A DNA stretch of 64,000 nt from Dirofilaria immitis (taxonomy: Eukaryota; Nematoda; Chromadorea; Rhabditida; Onchocercidae): positions 558,001 through 622,000 of the forward strand of contig JAKNDB010000108.1 in assembly GCA_024305405.1 (NCBI GenBank), in the 5' to 3' direction. Of this stretch, positions 13,301 to 25,657 are shown one piece after another; within the stretch, counting starts at the first letter, position 1, and each line of letters begins with the position of its first letter. The position numbers were made by a program, and so were the translations under genes. Under the pieces are notes generated by a model. The model had not been told where the DNA came from and did not search any database. It worked only from the letters and a program-made list of their open reading frames with translations.

Positions 13301-15511
13301 GTAAGATTAGCTGTTTACAGTGGTTAAAGACATGCACTAATTATTTTAATATTTTTGTTGAATGAAACAAGCTGAAAGATAGCATAGTTTATCCTGAAAA
13401 TTTACGTCAGCCACCTGTCAAATTTGAATTCATTCATTTCCTTTACTCATTTAGTTTATTTTCCATCCTTAAAGTAATGTCGATCTTTAAATGACTTTGG
13501 AATACCAAAAAGGATGCATGGAAATGCGGTATAGAATCTTTCAAGACATAACTGGACTTTGTGAAATTTTTTTACCAAAATTTGCGTCTTCGATACCATA
13601 ATTCTTGAGATTCAGTATACTTTCTTCTCGAAAACAGTCGAGCTCAAGTTTTATTTAGTTTCGTTTTATTTTCAGCATTTAAAACCGTCATGTTCACTCA
13701 GTGAACAGTTGACAGCACAGCAAGATGGTCGAGATAGTCTGGGATCCGAGTCATCTTCCAAGATTTCTGATCTTGATTCGACTATGGCTGTCGAACTGAA
13801 CACAACAAATGACTTGGTGGCAGCAACAACACAATGCTCGGAAAACATTGCATTGGAAGGGAAAATGATAAATGCTAATACCAAAACTGATATCAATAAT
13901 AAAGAAGCAGCTAATGGAATTTGTGATAACGTATGTTATCAATAAATTTGTCTTTGTTATATAAGAATGTGTCTGCAGTATATCTCTGAGTCTTTATAAT
14001 CTCTTGTCCTTGGTGAGAATTATTTCTTCAATTTGTACAGATAAACTTATGATTTAAGAGGAAATATATGTGATAAGACGTGTATTCAATTTTAGGTACA
14101 AGTAAGGAAAAGGGTGCAAACAAATGATAAAGGAACGGATGAAGCGATGAATAAATCTCAGCGACAGAAACCTACTGATCAAGAAGTAAGCCTTAGTTAT
14201 TTATTTTATTGCTCTACATGGTACTCTATGGCCCTATTCATGTCTACAGCAGAATATATTCTATGGTTACCGAGTCCTATAATGATAAGTTGCTTCATAC
14301 TTAACCAGATTTTTACTTAAAATCTCTGTTTTAGATACTGGAAGAACTGAAACAAGTGGTTAATGAGGGTAATCCAACGGATCGATATGACTTGCTGCAG
14401 AAGATTGGTATAGGGTAATTTTTGGCTTTTAGAAATAAAAGGAACATTTTGTTAAAAGAGATGGTATGTATACCTTACAGGACATTATGGAATTTTCAAA
14501 AGATTCAGGAGAATTTAGATCTGAATACAGTAGCTTTCTTAAAATCTCATCAAAAAATCAACTAGAATAAGAATATAGAGAGGGACGGTAAAATTTTTTA
14601 AAGTATTTAACTTCTCAATTTCAGCATTAACATAAACAAGACTTTGGCAGTTTTTGCTGTTGTTATTTCTTTAACCTGTTTTACTAAAATTTTTCTGTTC
14701 CCTCTAGGTCTTTATGCTTTTAGAGCATCAGGCCACGTTTATACTGCACGTGATAAAATTACGGGTGAAGTAGTTGCCGTAAAGCGTATGGCATTCAAAA
14801 GTCAGCCAAAGAAGGAGTTATTGCTCACAGAAATTAAAGTTATGCAAAAATATAAGCACGAAGTAATTTTTCTTACTTTAAAAAAAAGTAGTCTTAAGGA
14901 ATTTTACTTATTTATTCATTTATATGAAACTCGCCCCATCACTTTTGTCTTTATGCAAACAATGAATAATTTATATTTCGTTTGCAGAATCTTGTCAATT
15001 ACATTGATAGTTTTTTGGTGGATGCAGACGATTTATGGGTTGTCATGGATTACTTAGAGGGCGGTAATCTAACAGACGTTGTTGTGAAAACTGAATTGGA
15101 TGAAGGACAAATTGCTGCAATTCTGAAAGAATGTTTGAATGCTCTTGAATTTTTGCACAGGCAATAATTATTTTCATTTAATGAATGTGTATAATTATAA
15201 CCTTGCAAAGTTATATATTCTGTTTTTAATAAGAGAGGATGGAGGAATAACTAATTAGGTAAGATGATCAGATTCAAAGCCTACAACAAAAGCAAGGAAA
15301 CTAAAATTAAAAGGCAAATTTGTGGATTTGCGATTGTTTGAAATTTATATTTCATCTTTTTAGTCATAGTATCATACACCGAGATATAAAGTCAGACAAT
15401 GTTTTGCTAGGAATGCAAGGTGCCGTAAAATTGACGGATTTTGGCTTCTGCGCTCAGATCCAGCCTGGATCAAAAAGGTAGAAGATTATCAGAAGTCATT
15501 ATTGCTGTTGA

Positions 15512-15556
<45 letters not shown>

Positions 15557-16224
15557 GTTGTAATATTCGAAAATTAAGAGCAACGATGGTAGGGACACCA
15601 TATTGGATGGCTCCTGAAATCGTGAATAAGGTGAAATACAACTATAAAGTAGACATCTGGTCTCTTGGAATAATGGCCTTGGAAATGCTCGATGGAGAAC
15701 CACCATATCTTTATGAAACTCCTATCAAAGTTTGTTTGGTTTAATACAGAGGTGTTCTTATGTTTATTTAACCATATATATTTTGTTAATATGCTACTTC
15801 CACATGAGTGGTAAATGTTAGAATATATATATATATAAATTTAGCAAACATTTGAAGTCGAGATTTGCAGATAGTTATTCGGTATATTAAAGATCGTGTG
15901 GTTACACTGAAATCTTTCTTCAATGTTAGGACCAATAATTTTAACAGTAGTAGTGTCATTCCAGTCTTTCTTCCCTTTTTGACGTTTTCATTGCTTCAGG
16001 CAATCTACCTGATAGCTCAAAATGGAAAGCCAGAAGTGAAAAAGAAAAATTCTTTATCTCCTGAATTTAATGATTTTCTGGATCGCTGTTTATGTGTGAA
16101 ACAAGAAGAACGTGCTGATGCCGAAGAATTGTTACGGCACCCATTTATCCAGATGGCAAAACCACTAAGTTCACTTATTGCTTATATACGTGCAGTCAAA
16201 GAACTGAAGCAGCAGCAGAGATGA
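10368..16224 (+). CDS. Group I p21-activated kinase (PAK/MAX-2 type)
   Basis: Serine/threonine kinase activated by Rac/Cdc42 binding, acting in actin and axon-guidance signalling in the family. Thirteen exons: 10368-10400, 10695-10894, 11028-11221, 11306-11477, 11620-11734, 13676-13930, 14096-14185, 14335-14414, 14724-14862, 14988-15160, 15364-15477, 15579-15729, 16000-16224. They join without frameshift to 646 residues. A CRIB motif lies at about residues 43-69 ([17 protein letters not shown]). Proline-rich PPLPPSR and PPPLPPKPA motifs are candidate SH3 ligands. The kinase domain starts near residue 371, with Gly loop IGIGASGHVY, ATP-binding Lys400 (VAVKRM), catalytic Asp491 (HRDIKSDN), Asp509 (DFGFC) and activation-loop Thr524 ([13 protein letters not shown]). 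The intron after exon 10 has a GC donor. The start ATG (10368) opens a short exon encoding [11 protein letters not shown]. The C-terminal kinase lobe resembles MAX-2 more than PAK-1 by my recollection, so the paralogue is not settled. Confidence 0.93.
13214..13300 (+). other. Candidate alternative first exon of the PAK gene
   Basis: Inside the 1.9-kb intron 5 an ATG opens an 87-base frame (29 codons, starting [13 protein letters not shown]). It ends at a GTAAGA donor in phase 0, the phase required by exon 6. Used as a first exon, it would give a protein of about 437 residues with the full kinase domain but no CRIB or autoinhibitory region. Conservation and transcription are unknown. An AATTAG precedes the ATG by three bases. 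Confidence 0.4.
15161..15363 (+). other. GC-AG intron in the PAK kinase domain
   Basis: The frame requires a junction CAC-AG/T that continues into HSIIHRDIK. The donor there is AG|GCAATA and no GT is available in phase. GC donors are a known minor class of U2-type intron. Confidence 0.8.
15513..15556. repeat. (TA)n microsatellite in PAK intron 11
   Basis: About 20 TA units fill most of a 101-base intron immediately before the activation-loop exon. Confidence 0.95.
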
Positions 16225-19073
16225 AATCAGTGTAGTGATATTGGCGAAATAAATGAGCTTGAATCTAGTGGATTGGATCACTGCTGTATTGTCTAGTAAG
16301 TTTTACAGTATTTCATTTAAGAATTGAATTGTTTATGGAAGTATTCAAACTATTTAAATCATTCGTGTTTGTATATATAAATTAAAATTTTAATTGTGAA
16401 GCACAGAGCTTTCTTTCAGTTCCTTTGTCACTTCTCTCTTTCGCTCTTCCCATCTTGTTTTATACAATTGTTAGCATTAATGATCTGCAATTTTCTAACT
16501 ATTACATAACTTGATGAATCCGCAAAAATAGACTTGCTTAATGCCGATCAGTCAAATTCTCTCTAGACACTGCTAAATGTGCATTGCGAATTTTTTTCCA
16601 TTTTTGAATGGATGAACGAATGTGTGTAGCTTTCTTGTAAAAAAATGAGCATTGTTTTTATAAATTAAAATACACATTTTGGTTCATGGACATTTGGGGG
16701 TCAGGACTTAAATTGATCGCTTTGATATTGGAAATTAAGACAATTAAGGTCTCGCTCAATTTCTGATGGATGGTGAAAATCATTTTCGGATTGTTGTTGC
16801 TAAGTTTCACAGTTTTATTGTTCGTTTTTTTTCTTTTATAATAGTAGTTTGTTTTTGATTATCTGTTAATTTTCACTGTTTTATTTGTAATCTAAATTTC
16901 TACGTTTTTTTTTTTTTTTTGTTTTTTTATTTTGTATTATTTTTAATCCTCTTATTCTGAAGAACTGTTTATTGATCGATCAATCGTTCAGATTCTAGGA
17001 GCTTGCAGTTTTGCCATAAGTTTTAAATATTTATTTGCATGATTTGATAGATAATTCTTGATATTAGTAATGGCAGGAAATCTTCGGAACTATAAAATGA
17101 TGTAACATCTTGTAAGTTTGAGTGCACGTAACCAATCACTAATGTCCCATAACGATGTTGGCATAGAGAATAGCATTCTGTGATGGTATGCAATAGTACA
17201 AGAAGCACTGAATTGGTGCGAGGTCCATTCCAAATTATATTTTGCATGCGTTGTGAATATTTTCTTTCTTTTTTAGTTTAAAAGATAAGAACATTGTCGT
17301 GAATATACCAGTAATTTGATTACAACAAAGTGAAATATATATATATATATATATATATTATGACTACACTGCTACAATTATGAATTTGTATTATTCGGGT
17401 ATCTTTTTGCACATATCACAACAGTATCGTTATCATCATTGTCCCTGTTTGTTTTTCATGGATCTAGTTCATGCATAAATTTTGCCACTATAATCTATTT
17501 ATTTACGAAAAATAAAAACTTAGCATGATTGCCGAATGGAAGAAAATTGGAATTTTTAACTAAAATTGGTTGAAGGGAAAACGAGAATTAACTGAACAAC
17601 TTTAATATAGATTCCAAGCTTGATTTTGAATTTTCATGTTGCAGTATATTTTATAGTTTTTGCGTCTTCCAAATTTATCTATCTTAATTCAAAAATTGGT
17701 TTAGCTTCCAAAGTCAGCTTGTCATCAAATTAGTCACTTTGTTAATTTTCATTGTTTTAGAAACCGATTGCTTGCATTTCCCATCCGATTTCCATTAAAC
17801 ATTTTTCAGGTTGTAAGTTTAGTCATTTTATATGTTTGGAAATTTTATTATATTGCTTTTCACGCGTTATTCGTGGTCTACCTGAAATCAGTAGTACATC
17901 ATGTTCAGACCAAATTAACTTTGAGTCCTAGAATCTTCACCCGGTGTTTTACTGCACCACTCTAGGATTTTTAATTATGATTTAAGGTTATTTCTGAAGT
18001 TCTGCTTTTAAATCTTTTAACTGTAGCGGTCCTGTGAAATAATTATATTGCCTATCAGCGCCTTCTCTCTCCCTTGTTTGCATTATATTGTTTCTTTTTT
18101 TCTCACCTGCTTTGTTATGTTGCCTAGAAATTTTTATGCTATGTTCATTTCACATATTTCTTCCATATATGTTCCTAATTTATTATGCTCAAATTTCGAC
18201 TCTCGGTGCTTATAATACGTCTCCTTATTGTTCCTATACATGTGAACCCCTTTTAAATGTGCTTTTTTGCCAGCAATATAAATTAAAAGCGATGACACTC
18301 AAACATCAAGCCAAAAGTGGAAATGACTAATCCAGCGATGAACAGGTGGAGAAAATGTGCAGATTAGTTAAACTTGGCATTAATTGATCTTAAAGAGGAA
18401 ATAGTTCAGTGAGAATCAGAAAATTCCCGCGAGTTCGGAGACAGATTACAATCGATCGACAGTTGAAAGGAACACTACCAAATGAGCTTCTTGCCCTCAT
18501 TTCATGATCGTTCTATATATTAGCGCACCTAAATCAAATTGGCGATTGGTTTTATCTAATAAAAATCCGATTAGTTAAATCGATATATAGCCTTTTCTAA
18601 GCTTCTGTAACGCATATCCTTCATGGTGTCAGACATATATCTAATCGACTATTTCTGTGTAATGCTGGTTTAGTCGAGTATTGTAGTTTAGGTTTCAAAT
18701 TATAAGATAGTCCGGTTTGACCACCTGAATTAGATTATATTGTACTCTGACTTCTGATGAAGCTTGCATGTTTCTCTTTCCATGATGTCACAGTGGCGTG
18801 TGCAAGTGAAAAGGATCTTTATTCTTGGCGATAATCTATTGCCAAGTGAAATTCATGAAAATTTGCAACCTGATGAGAAGGCTAAAAATGATGCTAGAAT
18901 ATTCTAGCATCCAATTAATTGAGTGAATAGATTTGTAATTCTTGTCGGTAATATTCACAATGAATTCATAATGAATGCTACGTTTTTAACACCGATAAAA
19001 TAATTTGAAGAGCGGAACTAATCGCTAAAAATTTGATGAACTGATACTGTTTTTCATCTAGTAAGATATCAGT
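16225..19073. other. Intergenic region between convergent PAK and V-ATPase genes
   Basis: Holds the 3' UTRs of both genes, a (TA)n tract at 17335-17358 and scattered T runs. Open frames at 17.0, 17.8 and 18.1 kb have no recognisable motif and no splice continuity with either neighbour. The part from 18.0 to 18.9 kb is less A/T-rich, but I recognise nothing in it. Confidence 0.6.
17335..17358. repeat. (TA)n microsatellite
   Basis: Twelve TA units in intergenic DNA. Confidence 0.9.
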
Positions 19074-22000
19074 TTATTTGTCACCAGCACTTGCTTTCAG
19101 TAATACATCTTTGAAGTAAAAAGGCACAAAAGGATAACCAAGCCCGAGATAAAATTTAGACTGGAACTCAACCCTGCAATAATGTTTTTGATTCAAAATA
19201 TTTTAAATTGGAATGGGAATTATTTACAAATTAAATTTTCCGAAAGTATAATCAAATTTGTCTTATTTTAATCGATCAACTTATGAAATGCTAAAAATTT
19301 TATAAAATTTATACAAATATGTAAGAACCAACCAATGCAATCGAGTGCGTGTAAGAAAGCAGAAAGTCCTTCCATTAGTACAAGAACTGAAAAGGTCAAA
19401 ACACCGAATCCAAAAATACGAGATAAGCAGCGATATAGCCGGCAATGCCGGAAATGCCAAAGCTCGTGCAAGTAGCATTTCCCATAATACTTCCGATAGT
19501 TCTGTAATAATTTTGCAGAGAAATTTTCTATTTTAAAAACTTCCAATTTGACTATTCGTCTAATTCAAGTAGATGAATGGATTTAATACTAGAATTCAAT
19601 TTGTAATTGTTAGGATATATTGATTTTTAATGCTAATAAAATATTATGCCAACAAGAAAGAAAAAACTGTTAAAATTTTTCGAGAGTTCAAAATTTTGAA
19701 GTATAAAATTGGATGATTTAAAATCCATCTTGTAAATTTTATTTGCATTTTAAAAATTCAAACAAATACTAGTGTTGTCAATATGTACAATTTTTCGCCG
19801 ATTATATTTTTATTGTCAAACGATCAGCTAATATCATTTTCAAAATTTTCAATAGTTTTAATGAAAATTTTTAGAAATGACAAACTATCACTAATGAATG
19901 TAAAACTTAATAATAACAACAAAGCTAAAGTTTTAAAAAAGCAAAATAATGAGTAGTAAAATTTACGGGCATGTGCCAATGATAGAGCCCATAATCGAAG
20001 ATATGATGCTGTATGTGATACACAACCAAGTACATATTCAATTGTATGGATAGCTTGATGAACCATAACATCCATAAAAGACTTAAAATAAATTTTATCA
20101 TATCTAAAATACAGGTAATTTTATACATCCATTACATTTCCAAAGTTCATCCTTCAGTTAACGTTAACTTGTAAAATAAAAAAAAAAAAGAAAAAATGGA
20201 ATAATTAATTAAGGTAGATTTTTTCTTCGTCAAGAATTTACTTACCTCTTCTTTATGTTCATTATCGGATGTCGTTGCTTCTTCCCAATTTAAACCACTT
20301 CCATTTTCGTTTAAAGTTATCTCAGCTTTTTCGTTTTCTTGACTCTTCCATATTACCTATTGAAGAAGAAATTTACGACGAAAATTCTTGTTAATCTTAT
20401 CGATTGTACATTAAATTAATCGTAAAGCAATAATTAGTTAATTTTAAAATGATTAGGAAAATTTCTGTAGAAAATAATAGTTTTTTCGAAAATTGGATGA
20501 CACTTTATTATTTTACCTTTAAAATTTTTTTTTGAACATTATTATTAATTTAATTTATTTTATTTTTTTAAAACTTACAGTATTATCACTAACAACATTT
20601 CTCTTCTTGCGATGTAACAGGAAATGAATTGGTTTACCGAATAACATAACTGGTATGCAAATTACAGCTATTATAACCAAAACTGCTTCAACCGCTGACT
20701 GAAAATTTGTGATGTTTTCGAAAAAAATTTCTGCAAATCTCGACAAAAAAAAGTTCGAAATAACTTTGCAAATATTATCAAAAAAATTATTTACCTGCCG
20801 AGGATACCATTGGTTAAGATGGCAATTTGGCCATTCTTGTAATTTAATTTCACTACTATTTGAGATAACAGTTCTCGTTGTATCGATAAAACCAAGCGGA
20901 CGATTTTTGAACATGAACATACTAATCAGACCAATCTAAAACATATTTCCATTATGAGAAATTAATTTTCAACAAAACAATTTTAATTACGAAAGAAAAA
21001 GAAAATGAGCAAGAATTTACCAATAATGACGGTGCGCAATTTGATCCCGGATAAATCAATCCAAAGATATATTTCTGTTGAACCCAAAAGAATGACCATT
21101 TGACGATGATTTGTACACATAAATATACGAATATACAGAGCATAAATAAAATCTGTGGAATAAATACTGTGAATATTTCAATTTTTGATTTGAAATATCT
21201 GAAATGTTAAAATATTTTAAGCATTGATAGGATGGAATGAATTTAAATGTTTCAAATTACCGAAAATCTAAATAATGAATTGATTTGAATTGAGATAATT
21301 TAGCAGTTAGCATTGTAAACATTGTTTGGAGAAATTAGTACAATGTTTTCTTTTAGTTAACATTACTATCAGCAAATAGTAGTGAATGATTTCAAATAAT
21401 TCTGAAAGTAATATTGAACAATCATATTATAATCTATTGATCATATTCAATATTAGTAATATTACTAGATAAAACTGGAGAAAATCTTACGTACATATAA
21501 TTTAACAGTGATAAGAATACTCCAAATGTCATCTGGGCAATCCCAAGTACAACAGATAATTTCATTTTTAATGAATTTGAAAAATTTAGTCGATTCTTGG
21601 CCATATTCCATATAGGATCAACACCAAACCAATACGGCCCACTATCGTGCATATAGGATCGTGATGGTGGCAAATCGATTAGCATTTCTTTATGCATAAG
21701 AATCGATTGACGATCCCATGATTCAATTTCCGCATTACTAGAATTTATATTAACATATGATACATCAGTATAAGAAGTATCTTGAAACGTTAGAAATATG
21801 CATAAGCTGGAAGTTATGATCAATATCTTGATCATTAAGTATTAATCGAGACTTCCAAAATTATAGTAATTTCAATTCAGTTTAAATTAAGTTAAAATTT
21901 AAAACTTACGGAAATGGATTACGCCATTTTGAACCGAATAGATTAAATGATTTAGCAAAGAGGTCATTGTAAAGAAAACCTGCATGAACCGAAAAATGCC

Positions 22001-25000
22001 CATAAGTAAAATAATATAACGTCCACCGAAGAACATAGTAAAAATCTATAAATTTTAATTAAACATAAATATTTTAGAATTCTGATTTTTTTAGAACAAT
22101 TATATATTGATCAAGATTTAATAATTAAGTTCACTTTATTGATTATAAGTTTTTTTAACCCATATATTTTATAGTTATTACTTCATCCTTAATATTGCGT
22201 GCTTCAAGATTCTTCTCTCGAAGTACCATCCATAAACCAGCAATAAGCATTAAAATACCATGTCCAAGATCACCAAACATGCAGGAAAAGAGAAATGGGA
22301 ATGTTATGATAGTATAAGGAGCTAAAAATGATATTAAATTAGCAAAGTTAGTTAAAATTTGTCAAAATTTTCAAAAACTTGACAACTATAATTTATCAAA
22401 AACATCAATCATACCTGGATTGATTTCCAAATAGGATGCAGTACCGTATGAATCAACGATTGACTGGAAAACACTCGTAAATTTGTTAACTCGATTATAT
22501 GTTGGTGGCTCTTCGGTGGTTTCCAGAAGATTCAAAACCGGTCTTACGCTACTACCACTTTTCTTCTGCAATCACAGCTTAGTAGTACCTGAATTAGCTT
22601 TATTTGTATAATTGCTACAAAACTACTTTCACGAGCTACGTGATATTTCTTAATTTACAAATTAATCAATAAGCTTATTTCTTTTAATCATAAACTTCTA
22701 GTGAAAACTTTTCAAATATTATCTCAACCATTTTTTTCCTAGAATTTCTAAAGTTTTTTTTTTCTTTGTAAGCGATAGCATATCTTACCACTCCTTCTTC
22801 AAGAGCTAAACGAACATTTTCCAGATCAACATATGGTATCCAACATTCAGCAACAAAAATTTACCGATAGCATCAAATGTAAAAAGATTCAAAGTATAGT
22901 AAACCGATTTTTGCATACGAACCTGAAGTTTTATCAATATGAAAAAATTTTATATAAAAAGTGTCATTTTTAAAATTATATTTAAAAACGGAAAAACTTC
23001 TCCAAATAAACCTCTTTCTGCCATTGCTTAACAGAATTTGAAGCAGCCTGAAGTACTTTATAGCGATGTTCTTGAGTTTGACCCAATACAGTATGCATAT
23101 CCGATATACGTGCTCTTACATCACGTGCTGCTACATGACGATCCTAAAATATACCATGATCATTTGATCAATTTAATATTAAATATTTTAATAACAGCAT
23201 AATGTTAGAATTATTAATTATAAATTATCATATATATAGAACAGAATATTCAGACCTTGCTATTCTTCGGACATTTATGATAAATTTTAGCTTTGAATCC
23301 TTCGCAAACTTTCTCGATGATAATTCGTAAGCGATCACCTTTATAGAAAACCAAAAATACTGACTTAAGGCACATTTTACCCTATAAATTTTAAATTAGT
23401 TTTTTTTTTACTAATAATTCAAAAATTTGATTAAATGACGAAAATGAGAAATGAAATAAAAATAAAACATAATAAATAAAAGAAAAAAAATGGAAAATAA
23501 TAAAAATAATTCATTATTGAAAATTTTGTTTTCATAAATTTAATTCGAAATTAAAAAATGGAAATGATAAATTTAACTATTAAAATAATAACCGTAAATT
23601 TTAAAACATACACTCCCTGGATCCTCCAATTCTTCCTCAATATCAGAAGTACGTACAAATGCTGTTTTATGACAAGCTCGCCATAAAACTTTTTCGAATG
23701 CATTCAAACGATCACGATTGATGACACCTGCCAAAAATCTAAAATTGAAATTAAAAATTAATAATATTAATTTATTCCGATACACTAAGCTCATATTTCA
23801 ATAAATTAAATTTAAACCAAAAGAGTAATAACTTTAAAATGACAAATATTCTTATGGGAATTTTGTTTTTTCTCTCTCTCTCTCTCTCTCTCGCTTTCTC
23901 TCTCAAATAGATTTATTAGTATGTGAGAATGTAAGCGAGCGATAAGGATATTAAAATGAGTTATTCAATTCTGATATTTTGAATTCAACGATACTGATTT
24001 TGTTGCATTTTCAATTTTAAATAATATTATAAATAAGAAAAAAAATTACCCTATCGGCTCTTTTTCTCGTTTGAGTATAAATGCCGATTCATCTTCTACA
24101 GCTTCAATTTCCTGCATCGCAACATCGCTGATACCCTATAAATAAACAATTATTTCAATAAATTTTAAAACAATACCAATCAATCATCAGAGTAATTTAG
24201 CAGTATCCAACTTGATCACTAATATATCCAACTTGGTGACTTTATCACTACATCACACTTATAAAACTGCAAATTTCGCTTTTTCTCGATAAAAATTTTA
24301 TTAATTTTCTATTTTAATAATTTCATCATATTGTTATATAATTAATTTTATGTAAGTTTAGTTAGAATTGTAATAAATGGAATGAAATTTTAGCGCTTTT
24401 TTTTGAATCAAATATAATCGATAATGCAAACTTCTTCAAAAAATGATCGGTTTTCTCGAGAATTGCTTCCCATTCTTTTAGCTCCAAATAACTTTGTTTC
24501 AAAAGTATATTATTTTCATTCATATCGATTACATCACGCTCTAAATCAATTAGCGTACCCTATAAATAGTAATCTGATCATGTTTTAATCAATTGAGATA
24601 TTTTATTGCTCTCGAGAGATGTTTAATAAAAATTTTTCAAATATACAAAATACTTTAAAGATCGGGAAATTATTTATTTCTCATTTTTATAGTTAACTAT
24701 AGAGCCCAGAAAGGTCTATAAATTTATACAAATGTGGATAATCAGAAATTTTTTGATGATATTAACGTAAAGAGCGAAAAATGTTATCTTATGTAAAGGG
24801 TTAAAGTTGAACTAACCTCAAGTTGATTGAGTTCATGTGGTGCTAATATTTCATATGTGCCATCATTACTAACATCATCATTAACTTCAATATCATCTTT
24901 ACGTATTTGAGCATCAAGAAATCCTGAGAAATTATCACCATATTTCGGAAATTTTATTTATCATAAGAAATTTTAAATATTCTATGAATTTAATCAATCA

Positions 25001-25616
25001 TTATAATGGAACAGAGCGTAAATTTGATTTGCAATAACTTACGCAGTTTCCGCTCCAATTCTTCGAATCGTTGAATATCACGAAGATACATTCGTTGAAA
25101 TGGACTGACATCAGCGTTTAGCTAAAAATTATTCAATAATTTGTTTCAACAATTGTAAAAATTATTGAAATGTTAATATTGGATAAGATATTTTTATCTG
25201 ATTGTTAACTAGTTTAATTCATGTTTTCTTTTAATAATAACAAAAATATTTTTCTTTTTGAAGCACCCTGATAATGCGACTAACTTTGATGATCTGAATT
25301 GTGCTGAAATTGAAATGGAAATATGATTTAGATGAAAAAGGATAGCTAATTTTTTTCCCGAACAAAACTTTTAGATAATTGATAAATGAATTTACTGATC
25401 AAAAATTTTATTGTTAAATTATTATCAATTATTTGTTGGAAAAATTTTATATAAAAATAATTCGCTGAATAAATTTAAATTTGATAAAAAAAAAAATACA
25501 TCTTTAAATTGAACATAAGGATGTTTGCCAAGTTCAGCAACACAAGAAAATGCGGCATCTTTTTGAACAATCATTTGGCAGAATCGCATCTGCTCAGAGC
25601 GATATAACGATCCCAT
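19074..25616 (-). CDS. V-type H+-ATPase V0 subunit a (frame-disrupted in this sequence)
   Basis: Membrane subunit forming the proton half-channels of the vacuolar ATPase. Twenty exons on the minus strand: 25616-25500, 25121-25043, 24923-24817, 24559-24432, 24127-24050, 23738-23612, 23381-23256, 23143-23012, 22922-22789, 22565-22415, 22321-22182, 22045-21910, 21806-21495, 21198-21021, 20935-20795, 20698-20579, 20356-20246, 20081-19967, 19501-19333, 19173-19074; about 900 residues. The start [10 protein letters not shown] is the family N-terminus. [58 protein letters not shown] (essential Arg present) and [11 protein letters not shown] are conserved landmarks; it ends VEFQSKFY...ASAGDK. Exon 9 (134 nt) and exon 12 (136 nt) are each one base short of the frame. 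Exon 19 switches frame three times for a net change of zero. All are probably missing bases in short runs. I cannot assign the paralogue (unc-32, vha-5, -6 or -7 type). Confidence 0.92.
23871..23904. repeat. (TC)n microsatellite in V-ATPase intron 5
   Basis: TC repeats with two short interruptions between exons 5 and 6. Confidence 0.9.
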
Positions 25617-25649
25617 GGGTAAATAAAAGTTTTCTTTCGTTCTTCTGAT

Positions 25650-25657
25650 TCTGTAAA
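25650..25657 (-). promoter_or_regulatory. Candidate leader-splice acceptor upstream of V-ATPase a
   Basis: On the minus strand TTTCTTTTACAG ends at 25651, 35 bases upstream of the start codon at 25616. It could accept a trans-spliced leader or end a 5' UTR intron; nematode mRNAs commonly use either. RNA 5' ends would decide. Confidence 0.4.

Noticed and set aside
17768..18330. Two hydrophobic open frames downstream of PAK
   Set aside because: Hydrophobicity follows from T-rich DNA; no family motif, no splice partners, position consistent with 3' flank.
19074..25616. Reading the V-ATPase a copy as a pseudogene
   Set aside because: No premature stops within frames other than at the one-base deficits, all splice sites and essential residues are intact, and neighbouring unrelated genes show the same type of defect.
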